From Diplosphaera chodatii (taxonomy: Eukaryota; Chlorophyta; Trebouxiophyceae; Prasiolales; Stichococcaceae): a stretch of 64,000 nt of DNA. A program made the translations under genes and the position numbers. The notes under the pieces were generated by a model that was not told the DNA's origin, ran no database searches, and worked only from the letters and a program-made list of their open reading frames with translations. The DNA lies in the NCBI GenBank assembly GCA_032358165.1, contig JAALGY010000053.1, positions 2,046,001 through 2,110,000 on the forward strand, read 5' to 3'. This document shows positions 37,752 to 50,676 of this stretch, one piece after another; within the stretch, counting starts at the first letter, position 1, and each line of letters opens with the position of its first letter.

Positions 37752-38297
37752 CTGCAAAACGCCCTAGCGTGTAGCAGCCCTATCAAGCATCCGCAACCTC
37801 AGCAGCCAAGTACAACAGCAGATCCAAAGCGCCCGGATGAGCTCAACACAACGGTGCCAAAAGTAGCAAATGCTCTTCCTGCCCCTGGTTTTGGATGGTG
37901 AGGCTGAAGCAGCTGCACACCATGGCAGGGACTGTCGCCAGCAAGCCAGGATGCAAGATGGGATCGCGGAGTCTTTGGCGCTTTAGTAGATGCAACGCGC
38001 AGCATGCAGGAGGTTGCAGCAAGGCGTGCGCCTTATGTGCCTGCATTGCCTGTCTGTAGCTGCCCTTTTTGCCGCAAACCCTAGGCTGGAAGCCGCAATG
38101 AGCAGCAGAGGAAGTTGCAGACGTTCAAATTTGCTGTTCATCGTGCGTTGCATGGCAGCATGGCAGATGGTTCCATGTGCCAGATGTGTTGGTTCAAATG
38201 CATTCTTTATGATTTGTCCTTGAGTCGTGCAGCAGTCACCGTGTCAGATTGTGCCTCCTTAGATACCTGCACATGACCAAGTGACTGACCCATTACC
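37752..38297. other. Divergent promoter / unresolved AP2 5' end
   Basis: This lies between the AP2 exons (-) and the VIM ATG (+). It probably contains the missing first AP2 exon and both promoters. No motif stands out. Confidence 0.3.
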
Positions 38298-41200
38298 ATG
38301 GCCGAGGCGGAGGCTGAGCTGCGTAAGAGGATCATCGCTATCCAACGTGATCCGGATCTGACAGCACAGGAGAAAGCTCGCAAATGTCAGGATCTGATGA
38401 CCTTCGGCGCCGCTGGCAAGCCGCAAGCGGGTGCGCAATGTTACTCAACAGGCGGCATTCATCTGCAGAGTCTGTATCTAGAGGCGCATGAAGCGTGCTG
38501 CGGTGATCACATGCACTTACCGCTACTCACGGCCTTCAGTTTGCCATGCATGCATGTCTCTGGGTGCAGTAGATGACGAGGACGCCTCTGCCGCCAAGGA
38601 CGACAAACCCAACCTGCTGGACGATGATGCACTGAAATGCACCATCTGCCTAGATGTGTGCGAACGGCCCGTGACGGTGAGCCGACTGCTGCGACAATGT
38701 GCACATCCTACATGCCATGCTGCCCAGTGCATGCACTGCTGGTCCAGCGCCCAGAGAGACACGAATATGCTGCTGCATTCCTAGGCGCCGTGCCAGCACA
38801 ACTTCTGCCTGGCGTGCTTTGGGAAGTGGACTGCCAAGGGCAACAAGCAGTGCCCGACATGCCGGGCCGGGTACCCAGCATCCTTCTCCTCAAACCCGCG
38901 CATCAACACCGCGCTGGCAGTTGCCATTCGGATGGCCAGGATGGGGGAGCGCCCTGCCGCACGGGCCGAGCAGCAGCGCATCGCCAATGCGGACCGGCCT
39001 GACGAGGCGTTCACCACAGACCGTGCGGTGAGCTGCTCAGTTAGCCAGGGTCGTAGGCTGTGTGCTTTGCTGAGGGTGTTTCCAATGCGGCTGTGCAGAC
39101 CATGCAGCAACTGCATTTTAAATGCTGAGGCGCATGCGCACAAGCACAGCTTCAATGTGGTACGCAATCATCAGGAACAAAAGGGCTGTTCATGACACCA
39201 GCTGCATCGCATTTACAGGTGCGCTCGGGGCGGGCCAATGCCGCCAGTGGCCGCATCATGGTGACCACACCGCAGGACCACTTCGGCCCCATCCCTCCGG
39301 AGCATGATCCCCGTGGCACCGTGCGCTTTCCATCTGCCGCTCCCATATGCGTGTACACATGAAACAGTGTGCAGACATCAGGTGCTGACATCAGGGGCAT
39401 CGTGCTCAGCTGTCATGCCAGTTCCCTGTGTCCTGTTGTCCTGTGTGTCATGCGGCAACACACCACTGCGTGATGAATTCAGACAAGATGGTTGGCTGCA
39501 GGGTGTGCGGGTGGGAGAGTGGTGGAAGGATCGCATGGACTGCCGGCAGTGGGGCGCCCACCTCCCGCACGTCGCCGGCATCGCGGGGCAGTCCAGCATT
39601 GGCGCCCAGTCCGTGGTGCTGTCCGGCGGGTGAGCACCAGATCGGCAATCCTGGCTCCCCTTTGAAGCCGACCTGCTGCCAAATGCTGCTCCGCATGCAG
39701 CGGTGATTGGGTGAAGGATTCTATCCAACACTGTATGGCACCTGCTCGGGTCTTGACTTGCTGGCCGCTGCCTCTCTTTGATAGGTACGAGGACGATCTG
39801 GACCAGGGCGAGTTCTTCCTGTACACTGGCAGCGGCGGGCGCGACCTGAGTGGCAACAAACGCACCAACAAGGCATGCTGCTACGCATAGGGCATGTGCA
39901 CATGCTCTCGCAGTACCGTTGACTATGGTGACAGCTGAGACCTATCAACGACCTTGCAGATCAGGGAGCTGCTCTACCCCAATCCGTGCTCACACATGCC
40001 TGCTCCACCGTCCGCAGGTGCAGTCGTTCGACCAGAAGTTTGAGAGCTCCAACAAGGCGCTGCTGGTGTCCTGCCAGAAGGGGCTGCCAGTGCGTGTGGT
40101 GCGCTCCCACAAGGTGCGCTCTGTTGCGGTGGCACTACTGCATGAGGCTGCTGGGCAGGCAGAGATGTCACAGCATACTGACGTTTACTTCACTGCCAGC
40201 CAGCTGATGGCAGCATGTTGTATTTGTGGACTGGCACATTGCCTGAACAAAACTTGACAGAACACAAGTGTACGCCAACTGCAGGAGAAGCGGTCGGCGT
40301 ACGCCCCACCCCCAGAAACCTCGGTGCGCTACGACGGCATCTACCGCATCGCCGCCTGCTGGCGGAAGCCCGGTAACCAGGGCCCGCTGGTGTGCCGCTA
40401 CCTGTTTGTGCGGGCCGACAACGAGCCGGCGCCCTGGTCGACTGACGGTGCGCCTGTGGGGCTGCCCTGCAGGGCTGTTGCAGTACCAGCCCGAGTGCTT
40501 GTCCTGTGCCTCTGTATGCGTGGCGTGCGTGAGCTGGCCGTGACAGTTTCGTGTTTGGGTCGGGGTCACGGCATGGGTGCCATGTGTACGTGGTGTTGGG
40601 CAGCAAAGCTGTGTGGTGCGCACAATTGCAGACTTTGGAGACCGCCCGTCGGACGAGCTGCCTGAGGAGGCGCAGAAGGAGATGAAGCAGGCCAAGGGCA
40701 CCGTCTACAGGATGAGCGACAAGCCCTGGTGGTGCGCTGCTGCACCTATAGACATGCAGAAGTGACCTTGACATCCGCACTGCACACACATTCGGTGGTG
40801 CGTGCCTGCCGCTGTCACGACGGGTGAAGAGCATACATGGCGCAGCTCCTCTGGCCGGCTCCTGAGCCCATCAATACAAGTGGCAACGCCTCCACTAGCA
40901 GATGTATCGCACCTGGCTGACAGCATGCTCCGTGCAACAGGGGCTGGAACGACAAGGAGGAGAAGTGGGGGTGGACGAGGGACCCACCCGTCAGCGTCCA
41001 CAAAACGGGCGCCTCCGACCCGGAGAAGGCCAAGCGCCGGCAGGTGAGGGTCGCACACCGCAGAGCCGGAAAGCAGCAGTCACATCTGAGGTGCATAGGA
41101 CATGCCCACCAGCAGCCACCTGCACAAGACCCATATAGCCCTGGTTGTTGTAACGCTCCCGTGGTTTGTGTGCCTGTGCAGATCACCCAGCATGAGCGGG

Positions 41201-42838
41201 CGCTGCGCGAGTTCACCTGCGGCATCTGCAAGGGCGTGCTGGAGCAGCCGCTGTGCATGCCATGCAACCACGCCTTCTGCAAGCCGTGCCTGCTGAAGAA
41301 GGTCTGCTGCTGCCTCCTGTCATGCAAAGCAGTGTCTGGTAAAAGGTTGCTGGTTGCCACAGCTGGTCCTCTGGCTGACATCATCAACATGGTCCAGAGG
41401 TGCGCCAAATGTGCAAGATTGCAAGAGCTTGCAGCCGGTGTTTGATGTATGCAACAGCCTGCTGTGGACCACTTGCAGTTTGCGCACCTGCCGGATGTGG
41501 AGGAGAAGCAGCATGGGCGGGCGACGCGAGAGCGGCGCGTGCAGAAGCCCTGCCCCAAGTGTAGCGTCGACATCTCGCCCTACCTTAAGGATGCCTCGGT
41601 GTGCTCATGCCCCACTAGTGCCTCGTGCAGCCATGCGCAAAGGGTTGGCATGGACAACTCGGCATGTGCTCTTGATGGTGGCCCATGTATGAGCTCGCCC
41701 AGCTGTGGAGGGACGCTGATGTATACGCCGCCTGCTTGCTCAGGTCAACCATGAGATGGCGGCGGTGATTGAGCGCCTCCAGGCGGCAGCGCGTGCTGCC
41801 CAGGAAGGCGACACCGAGGCTGCTGCAAAGGTGACCTTTCGGTTCCCCAGCTAGCGTCTTGGCAGCGCAATGGATGGGCGCTCCATCAGCTGAGACCCTG
41901 ATGAGATGCACGGGGTTCCACAAACCTGCTCCAGTGCATGCACGCCCCGGCTGGTGGCCCACTACATGCTGCGCATCTCGAAGGGTGTGGTGCCGCAGAA
42001 GCTGCATGCCAACGAGCGCAGCTGTCATCCTCGCAGGAGGCAGAGGCAGCCGCGGAAGCAGCAGAGGCAGCGGGCGGCGCAACCGCCAAGGCAGCAGCGG
42101 CGGCGGGCGTCGCTACAGGCACAGCACCGGCAGAGCCGGCGGCCAACGGCCATGCCAACGGCAGCTGCAGCGAAGATGATGCGGCAGCGGCGGCTGATGA
42201 TGCCAGCCGGCCCAGCACCGCAGCCGAGGGTGAGGCAGCAGAAGCAGCAGCAGCCAGTGCAGGTGGCGCAGCAGATGGTGCAAGCAACGGGGTAGCGTCT
42301 GCACCAGCTGCCCCAACAGCCAACGGCACATCAGCAGCAGCGGGAGCCTCAGATGCGCAGCAGCTGGCTGCCGAGTTTGAGGGCTTTGACGAGGCGCTGA
42401 TCGGCAGCATGCTGGAGGACCAGGGCGGGGACGTCAAGGAAGTCCGCTACTACCTGCAGGTGCTCATTGTTCCCCTGAATCGATGCATCTGCCTCCAGGA
42501 GGGTCTTGCTGCACATCCCGTTGCAGTTGTTGCCAGGGACATCATGCCCTGCTGCCAGGGTGTGTTCCTGCGGTGTTGAGCGCTGATGCTCTAGAGCTTT
42601 CGTCTGTGCAATGCAACGCTGTGACCAGTGCCTGTTGCACATGCAGAAAATGAAGAATTCGCAAGAGGCAGCAGCCAAGAAGGCAGCGGCGGCAGCCCGC
42701 AAGGCGGCAAAGGCAGCGGCGTCGCCGGACGGGAAGGCGGCAGCTCTGAATGGGCATGCTGCAAATGGCACGATGGCAGGCAAGCGCAGCGCTGGCACTG
42801 CCTCGCCGGGCAGTGCCGCGAAGCGGCATCGCAAGTAG
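38298..42838 (+). CDS. VIM/ORTHRUS (UHRF1-like) RING-SRA-RING E3 ubiquitin ligase
   Basis: This family binds hemimethylated CpG through the SRA domain and recruits maintenance DNA methyltransferase, using RING domains to ubiquitinate histone H3. Fifteen exons close in frame at 734 residues: 38298-38430, 38570-38676, 38785-39027, 39219-39320, 39502-39629, 39785-39872, 40018-40113, 40285-40447, 40632-40731, 40941-41043, 41182-41301, 41479-41598, 41744-41830, 42037-42459, 42647-42838. RING 1 is [20 protein letters not shown]...CPTC. The SRA domain shows [59 protein letters not shown] and [13 protein letters not shown] 2 is [20 protein letters not shown]...CPKC. An Ala-rich region and a basic KRHRK tail follow. 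Plant VIMs begin with a PHD finger, which is absent. The intron after 39872 must use a GC donor, since an in-frame stop follows before any GT. Confidence 0.95.
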
Positions 42839-43282
42839 CGTGCCAGGCAATGCAGACAGGAGTGCAGGTCATGGTCAAGCACTGTAGAGGTACTGGCTGG
42901 TGGTTTGGGGAGTTCTCGTCACCAGCCGCAGCGCTGCGCAATGCTGAGAATTCTTGGAACCTTCAGCTCACGACAGCAGTCAATCTGGCTGCTGCTGATG
43001 ATATGCAGCAGCTGAGACATTGCAGCTGCCAATGTTAATCTTAACGGTACGGCATAGGTACAGGCACAGACCTTGCAACTGTAAATCAGTACTACCGCAC
43101 AGAACGTTGGTACAATTCAGCAACGTAAGAAGGCCACACTATACTTGGCTGTTCGCATGTTGAGAAGACAATCTGATGTTTGATGCTGCCCATCAGGTAC
43201 CAGCGGACGGCTTGCCTGCTGCGATGGGGCAGCGCCCGCTTTTCGTGGTGCAGATACACCATGATGTTGCCGTGTTGCAGCA
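42839..43282. other. Convergent 3'-UTR region with TGTAA
   Basis: TGTAA at 43080-43084 lies about 240 bases after the VIM stop. No gene is seen. A 63-codon minus-strand frame continuing to 43092 is out of register with the neighbouring gene's stop and is read as 3'-UTR. Confidence 0.35.
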
Positions 43283-43955
43283 TCAGTCACAGGCTGCAGA
43301 GACCCGCTGCTGCTTCGCGCGGTGCTGGTCATCTAAGAGGTGCTGGGACTGCCGCTTTGGGGATACAGGCGGGGGCTCCCCTCTCAATTGCGCCTGTTGT
43401 TGCGAGCTCTCTGCACTTTTCAGTGGCTGTAGGTTCTGGTCCTGCAGCACCACAGCGCGCCAGCAGTTGGTCAACGTCCTTGTGGCTGCTGTTGCATGCC
43501 GAAGCTAAGCCCTGCGGCGGGCGGCATACGGAATGCTTCACATAAGCACACCCGCTGCAGGCCCAATGCGTAGAATTCCCTGAGCAGGATGTTGCGCCGC
43601 TCGTTGCCCACCACTGCAGAAGACCATCCAACGTTTGTCCAGATTTATGGCACAATCTTGGCCACAATTAGAGAGGCACGGCGCCGTCATGGCGTAGTTC
43701 TTCACGCACCTTGCGGCTCCGAAGTGCTGCTGAGAATGGTCAGTGGCTGATACCTCGGAAGTTCGTTCCCTTCCTGCGTTATCAGGCGACAAGTCGTCGG
43801 AGGACAGCTTCCAATGGCATTGCGCACTCGGAGTCAGCAGGCACAACAACGCTCACCTGCTTATGCAGGGCCAGCTGCTGTCTGTTGGTGCTGTTATGCT
43901 TGTACTTTGCAAAGTTGCTTGCGTCGCGTGTTGGCAGGTTTAACAGCGCATCCAT
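43283..43955 (-). CDS. Uncharacterised 127-residue protein
   Basis: Four exons, 43955-43857, 43729-43666, 43613-43552 and 43441-43283, join with matching phases and GT-AG introns. The first exon gives MDALLNLPTRDASNFAKYKH, the third NERRNILLREFYALGLQR and the last a Q/P/K-rich tail ending in SAACD. I do not recognise the family. Exonic third positions are G/C-rich as in the real genes nearby, which is the main support. It is divergent from CCDC39 (631 bases between starts) and convergent with the VIM gene. The reading could be wrong at exon 2. Confidence 0.45.
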
Positions 43956-44586
43956 GTGTCAGCAGCTGTCGCGCAGCGCAGATGCAATGATCACGCAGAC
44001 ATGCCGCAGCTTGCCACGGTGAGCTTGTTGCCTGCAAGCAGCTTCAGGCACGGCCACCCTCGTCTAACACTAAAGTTATCCTGCAGGCTTTTGCTCGCGG
44101 CCAACTGTGTGAGGTCATGTGCTCTTCGCAATTTGGTAAGTGAAATGCCAGCGACATGGCCAAATGCTGAGGGCAGCCAGGGTTTGGCGGTTGTGATCTC
44201 GGCATTGAGGGGCGCGCACCGCTGCAGGCTAAGCCAAGTGCATCGCACATCACGAATGCATTCAAGCGCGCCGTTTCGGTCGGTTTTTACGTTGACCGCT
44301 TGTGTATGGGGCGCACGGCCTCGACGGGGTGACTGCCTTCGGGCTTGATACTGAGGTTCGACTGTGACGGACATGGTCAGCTAGCATGATCTTAGGTGAT
44401 GCACATTCACATGAGTCTGCATCAACACATGACCAGATTTGACGGTCGCCGTAGCAACGTAGGTTGCGTAGTTGTGCTGCTGCTCCAGTGGCATCACCAC
44501 GTTGAATGAGGGCGGAGCGGCCGACCACACAGCAGCCTATTTGACCGGACTATTGTTGTATTGACCAGGCTCGAACTCTAAGAAGC
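43956..44586. other. 631-bp divergent intergenic region
   Basis: It separates the start of the unknown minus-strand protein from CCDC39. Open frames exist on both strands, but none has splice structure or similarity that I can support. Confidence 0.3.
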
Positions 44587-47500
44587 ATGGCAAGGGCATC
44601 TTCCCCACCGACCACTGCAGCAGCGATTGCGCCGGCGCTGCTGCCTGCCTGGGCAAATGCAGAGAACCGAGCACTTCACCAGCGTATCGAGTGCGCGGCG
44701 CTGCAGCTTAGAGAGGCAACAGCGCGTGTGGAAGGCGATGCAGCCCGCGCGGACGCCATGCGTCATGCGCTGCACCAGCTGAACATGCAGTTGCGAAGCT
44801 GCCAGGTGTGATTGCCGGTCCACCATGTCCACCTTGTCAAGGTGGTGTCATGGTGAACATGTCGCAGGAATCTGGGATCCTGCATAGATGCCTCTCCGCA
44901 CCATTTGAACCCCACACAAACCTTCGATTCAGGCTCGTGACGAGGTGCTGCGGGAGGATGCCGCAGCCGAGGACAGCCTACTACGGACCGTCGACCAACG
45001 GAATGTGAGCCTCCTATCTTTGAGGCATATGCCTTCTGATCTGGTTCAAAAGATGCAGCGGTCACAGGGAATGGAAACTGACGTGTATTTCACACTCAGG
45101 GAGTGCTGTGGCTCGTTGGGTCCTGCAGGCACAGCTCCGGGAAGAGACGAAGCGGGCACATCAGGAGATGGCAGCGCTGGATGGCCAGAAGATTTCGTTG
45201 CAGGTGAGTTGCATCCAGATGATGATAAGAATCCAAGTCGAGTGCCAACAACTGGCAGGGGCTGAGCTGAGGATCTGCTGCTCTGCCAAACCCCCTGCCG
45301 TCGACATCTTTGGCTTTGACTGGAACAGCAGCAGGTCTTGACACGTGGGTTGCTACGCATATCTCAAGCGCGTGTCTGCTGCTGCAAGCAAAGTTTCAGG
45401 AGTGAAAATGTCCAACAGGCAGACGCTTACCGGGGTGCGGAGCGTTTGGGGCAGTTCCAGCTGGTGGCGGACTGGCGCCTGCAGGACATGCAGCAATGGG
45501 TGCTGGTGTCACACCAGAAGGAGGGCGACACGGCGGCCCTGGAGCGCTACCGCAAGCAGGTGCGCCGCCCAGACTCATCCGTGTCACACCATGCTGATGC
45601 TCACATCGTGACTGCAGACTTCCTGCAAGACGGCAACATGGCAACTGATCACGGTGCACTGGGACGGACTGCCCGCAGCGTGCACAGCTGCTCCGAGACC
45701 TCATGGTCAGCCTGCCCTCATGTCTTTCAAAACATAGCGCCTCCGGATTGCAGGATGTGGCCAGAGTGCAGGAGCTCATGGCGCAGCTGGAGCAACGCAA
45801 CAAGCAGGTGCCACCGACTGGACGCTGTGCAGCCTGCCGGCTTACGTCAATTTTGCAGTTATGCTGTTGCTCCAGCTGGGTAGGACATGGTAGCCAGATG
45901 CTGTCGGACGCTGATCACAGCAGGAGTGGGATGCTCAAGCTGCCTGGCTGTCAGTCCGTCAAGCTGTCAAACTGTGCTGATGCACCTTGCTGTGTGCCCT
46001 TTACGGCAGATCGCGACAGAAGAGCAGCAGCTGGGAGACCTTGAGAGCGCCCACAAGGCTGCGCAAATCGAAGTCACACGGGCAGCAGCCGACTTGAAGG
46101 CGCTGCAGACCGAGGGAAACAGTGTCACTGGCCAGTGGCAGGACAGCATCGAGGCGTGCACCAGGTGAGCTGCAGCATGGCAATGGCAGGGCTGCACAGG
46201 AGCGGCATGAGCACGCAGTGACCATCTGCCATGGGTGCAACAGTCAGGCCTTTCAACGAGTCAAGTCGCCATGACCATAACGTTTCACATTGCCTCTCTT
46301 GCCCTGGATTGAAGGCGCAACGCGGCTGTCAGCGCTGTCAATGCCCAAGATGCTGCAGTCACCAGTGAGCTGGACGAGGCAACAGCCGTCCTGCGGCAGA
46401 AGCAGCAGCACTATGCTGGCCTTGTGGAGGCCAACAAGGCATCAGAGCGCGGAGTCAGCGAGCATGAGCGGGTACAAACTTCTGTAACCCTGCCAAGATA
46501 CATGTGGTGTGCTATGAGATCCGATCGCTGCATCCTCTGATATGCACATCACACCTGCGCAGAGCTACAATACAGCTTTGTTGCGCCGCACTACATGGTA
46601 CAGTGCATGCTAGAACCTTGAGGAAGCGTGGCCAGCTGCGGAGAGCAGTTGCAGTGAGCGCCCTTACACCGACAATGGTATGGTGAAGTGCTTTGACCCT
46701 ATGCATCAACCTGCAGTTTCTGGAGCGACAGCGGCAATGGTATACAGAGGCCGCAGGAGCGCTGGCTGCTGCGAGGGACGGTGCAGATGTGCAGCGCAGC
46801 ACGCTGGGCAAGCTGTATCAGGAGCTGACGTCTGCTGCGTCCGCCAACACGATGTCCAGGTTCACATTGGTAGCTCGCAATCAAGATGCCTTACTATGCC
46901 CTTCAATGCATAGTAAACTTCGTGCTCCACTTGTACAACTCTGTCTGAGCAGTGCTCAGCTCGAGTTGCCCCATGCTGCTGATACATGCGCTGTCCAGTG
47001 CCGGCAACGAGCGGAAGCGGAAGCGCCTGGAGGGCACGCGCCGGCAACTGGCTGATGCCAGGGCCAAGTGTGAGGCCGAGGCGCAGCAGCTGGGCGATGT
47101 TGTGGCGGATGATGCACGCCTTGAAGCCATGCTGCAGGTTGTACAGGTGCTGCACGACCTGCAAATGCTACAGAAACATGGCGGCTGCAACATTGCTGAC
47201 GCTGCCACATTCTGACCATAGGAGGAAGCCAAGCGAGGTGACAAAGCCGAAGCCGCTGTTGCCAAAGCGCGTGAGCAGCAGGTCAAGGCGGATCAGCGGC
47301 TGGCTGGATTGTCGGCACGAGAAAACGAGCTGCAGCAGTGCATCCTCGGCGGCCTGGCCGCCCGCCGTGCTGCACAATCCCGCATCGCAGAGCTCAACGA
47401 AAAGGTGAGGCGAAACCAGTTGCCTGCTGTCAATATAGCACAGGCGGTCTGCATTACACTGCACCGCTACCATGCCTGACCGCCCAGAAAGGCTGCGGAA

Positions 47501-49920
47501 ACAGGTTGGAGCAGGTGTTCGTTCAAAACTGCAGGCGGTGTGGCAGCAGGAGCTGGTGTACAATGCGCAGTACCAGCTGGCGATGGCTGAGTACAAGGTC
47601 GAGCGCGCGTCCGGCGGCGCTCGCACTGTCGACGAGTCAGCGGCGCTAGTTGTACAGCTCGAGGCGCATCGCGCAGAGCTGCGGCCGGCCAAGGTCGAGC
47701 ATGCTGACATGCAGGCGGCGCTGCGCTCTGCAGAGGCTGCACTTGGTGAGGGTTTCTATGTACTATATTAAGCCCTGTACAGTGGGATCCGTCTGCTGAT
47801 TCTGAACGAACGTTCCAACTGCTTAATGATTTGGATGAAGTCAGCGAAGCACAATGCAGCTGGTTTCTGCTGCCTGTGTGGTTGTCTTCCTTGCTTTGAC
47901 TGCCTGTATGGCATATACAGAGCGGACCCGGCGGCAGAATGCCGATGCGCATGCAACAAACACCCGCTGCAGTGAGGCTTTGCTGAAGCTGACCTGCGAG
48001 CTGGACAGCATCAGCCGTCATTCTGCTGCAACAGTCAACGTGGGTAGCATTCAGTCATGGTTTCATTTGTGCTTCAATCTACGCAGTCTTGGCGTGCTAT
48101 CGACAGGCAATCAAGATCCACACACATGTCGTACAGGAGAAGGAGAACAAGCTGGTTGCAGCGGACCTGCTATCACTAGAGCTGCAGAAGAAGCAGGCGG
48201 CGCAGGCCTCGCAGCGCAGCAGGGTGGCGGCGCTGGCAGGCCAGAGGGAGGTGCTGCAGGAGAGCATGTCTGAGCGCCGCCAGCAAATCCAGGTCCGGCC
48301 GCCTGGCGAATGTGTGACGCCGTTTGCTCGTCACCGCATGGCGGCGCACATGCTGCATGTCACAGCACGGTGTGCGGGGTTCATGTTGCACGGCAGCCAC
48401 TGGCAGCTGTCGATGAGCGGCCTGCGAACCGCAAGCATTGTTTTGAAGGTGTCGCAGGCACGACTGTAAGGTTGCTGCTGACTTTTCAAGCACACCCTGT
48501 TCCCACCCTGCAGGTGTACCTGAGCTCGCTGCAGGCAGAGCAGAAGCGTGTTCGCCAGGTGCTGGCAGATGCGACTATGGCCGCACAGCAGACGCAGCTG
48601 CATCGCGACCGGCTAAGCGAGAAGCATGCCGTCATTGCCAGCACTGTGACTCCCACTGCCACTGCTGACCAGGCGAGCATATATGGGTCCGTGGGGGCAC
48701 ACCATGCAGCACAGCAGTGCGTGTGGCAGGTCTGGCATCTCGTATGGATGATGTAGGCATGCGGCAGGCTGTGCGTGGCAACTGCCTGCCCCCACACGCT
48801 AGACACCCTGGCTCACCTCTCCTATGCAGGCGTGCGCAAACCTCCACCAACAGATGGAGGATGTGCATGTGGCCATTGCTGCTGCAGAGGCGGACCTTGC
48901 CATCATCAAAGCAGCGCTGCGAGAGACGCTTGCAGTGAATGCACAGAAGGACGCAGAGCTCAGGTGAACATCAGATTGTCACTGTTGTTGACAGTGTAGA
49001 GAGTATCTGTTTTATCACTGTGGCTGCGCTTTGCCCCTGCTGGGCATGCCCATATGTATTGGATGCAGACGCACTTGATTGATGGTAATGCTTGCCAGCG
49101 CTCGCAGGAACAGTAAGATCACGGACGAGGATCTGAAGCTTCGCCACCTTGCTGACGATTTGGCAGAGGCGCAGGAAGCGCTGCAGGTGCGTGTTTGACG
49201 GCCAGCTGTCCAGTTATGTGGGTACCCGGCGTTGAGATTGGCGCACCAAGTTGCAACCGCACGCGTGTGGTGATCTGCGAGCGAAGCCTTGGCACTGCAG
49301 GGCGCGCAGGCCGACTGTCAGCAGGCACAGCAGGGCGTTGGCAGACAGCAGGCCGAGCTGGCGAGCAGCTTGGCTGCTGAGGCGCAAATCATCGCCAGGT
49401 TACCGAGCTTGGAGCAAGCACAGGTCAGCTGGCATGCTGCGCTGTTGACATCCATGCTCGTGCGGTCATAAGTAACAGCTGGCTTAAAAACTGGCTGTCG
49501 TCAGGTGCTGATGGCACACATGTGACCACTGAGTTCCATCGTGCGGCAGGTGCAGCTGCAGAAAGCGCTGGATGCTCAGCACGAGCGTACTGCACGTGCG
49601 AAGCAGCAAGCTGAAAGGAGCAGGCTGCGGGCCAGGTAAACTTGGAGGTGCTCCGATCCTGCTAGCATCATGTCCTCGCACAAGGGTGAGTACTGTCAAA
49701 GCCAGATGTTATTGGTTGAATTTTGCGTCACAGGTCGGCCTTGGCGCAGGCTCCCCAGGAACCCAGCAGCAATGGACAGGCCTTTGATGAGTCGGACATA
49801 AGGTGCCTCGAGCTGCAGGAAGCTGCCCGCTGCATCATGCAGGCCGTTGCGCTCGTTACCGTGCAGGGATCACCAGAGGCTTTGGGCATGGGGGTCCCGG
49901 AACCAGGCAGCACTGCATGA
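44587..49920 (+). CDS. CCDC39 (FAP59) homologue, axonemal 96-nm ruler coiled coil
   Basis: CCDC39 and CCDC40 form the ruler that places radial spokes and inner dynein arms along motile cilia. Nineteen exons close in frame at 864 residues: 44587-44805, 44933-45004, 45129-45203, 45419-45559, 45754-45807, 46010-46164, 46315-46471, 46717-46859, 46999-47137, 47222-47404, 47535-47745, 47921-48039, 48107-48292, 48514-48645, 48830-48963, 49108-49186, 49301-49423, 49550-49635, 49734-49920. Nearly the whole protein is heptad coiled coil. Family-specific stretches are the W...M..W segment in DWRLQDMQQWVLVSHQKEGD, the GQWQDSIEACTRRN segment (QWENTIE-like in animals) and QQELVYNAQYQLAMAEYKVE. The N-terminus (ALLPAWANAENRALHQRI) also fits. 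The assignment rests on remembered family features, not an alignment. Confidence 0.82.
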
Positions 49921-50676
49921 TGCGCTGATCCCACCTGCACTGCTGATATGCTTTCAGACCAGCACGGCAGGGTCCTAGGCCTGTCATTGACGGCGTGCGC
50001 GGAAAAGTAGGTGGTTCTTTCAATGATGCACTTTGCCAATCATCATGGACAGCAATCAACACTATGAAGAGTGTGCAGCATCAGTTTCGCTGTGCCGGGT
50101 GCACCTTGGATGCACTCGAGTGGCGCACGGTGAACCAACCTCAAAGTGATCACGATCGCGTCTGGCAGCCGCCAAGTATGAAGCAGGCGGCAGACCCGGA
50201 CAAGATTCTGTACGGCAACATGCCGCAGTCATCTCGGAGTCTGCCAGTTTGCGACCGGAGCAACGTGTTACATTGTCCTGCCGCAGTCTCAAACCTCTTG
50301 CAAGTGATTTGTAGTGCGCCAAGCTTGATTGCGCAGGCTTAAGCCCCGGCATCAGAATTTGCCTGGACCTGGGATTGCATGAGGACTGTGCCTTCGGCTG
50401 GGACTGTGCCTGCCTGCAGTGGCTTCTGCGTTCGCACACGGCAAGCCAGCAGATCCACTTCAATCTCCGCGACACATCAAGGCCTGAGACGACTCGCAGA
50501 CGTCTCGTGGAAGAGCTGCCACCGCAGCGTGTATTTCCAAGGAGCGGCACAACGGTGCCAGGTGCTATCTTTCAGCACGCTGATGCTGCACGAGGATTGC
50601 AGTGTTCATTTCCATCACCTCACAAGCAAGCTCGTGAATATCGCTGATATAGAGAGCGTTGCTGTCCATCACGCTG
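49921..50676. other. 756-bp intergenic region upstream of the pseudouridine synthase
   Basis: No family similarity on either strand. It should hold the CCDC39 3'-UTR and the next promoter. A short frame starting ATGCAAGCG at about 50694, overlapping the next gene, reads like a transit peptide but cannot be spliced in frame. Confidence 0.3.

Noticed and set aside
41886..42437. 183-codon minus-strand Ala/Ser-rich ORF
   Set aside because: Antisense of the Ala-rich VIM exon; composition alone explains it.
43092..43283. 63-codon minus-strand frame after the unknown small gene
   Set aside because: Separated from the gene by its stop and no splice pair joins them; treated as 3'-UTR.
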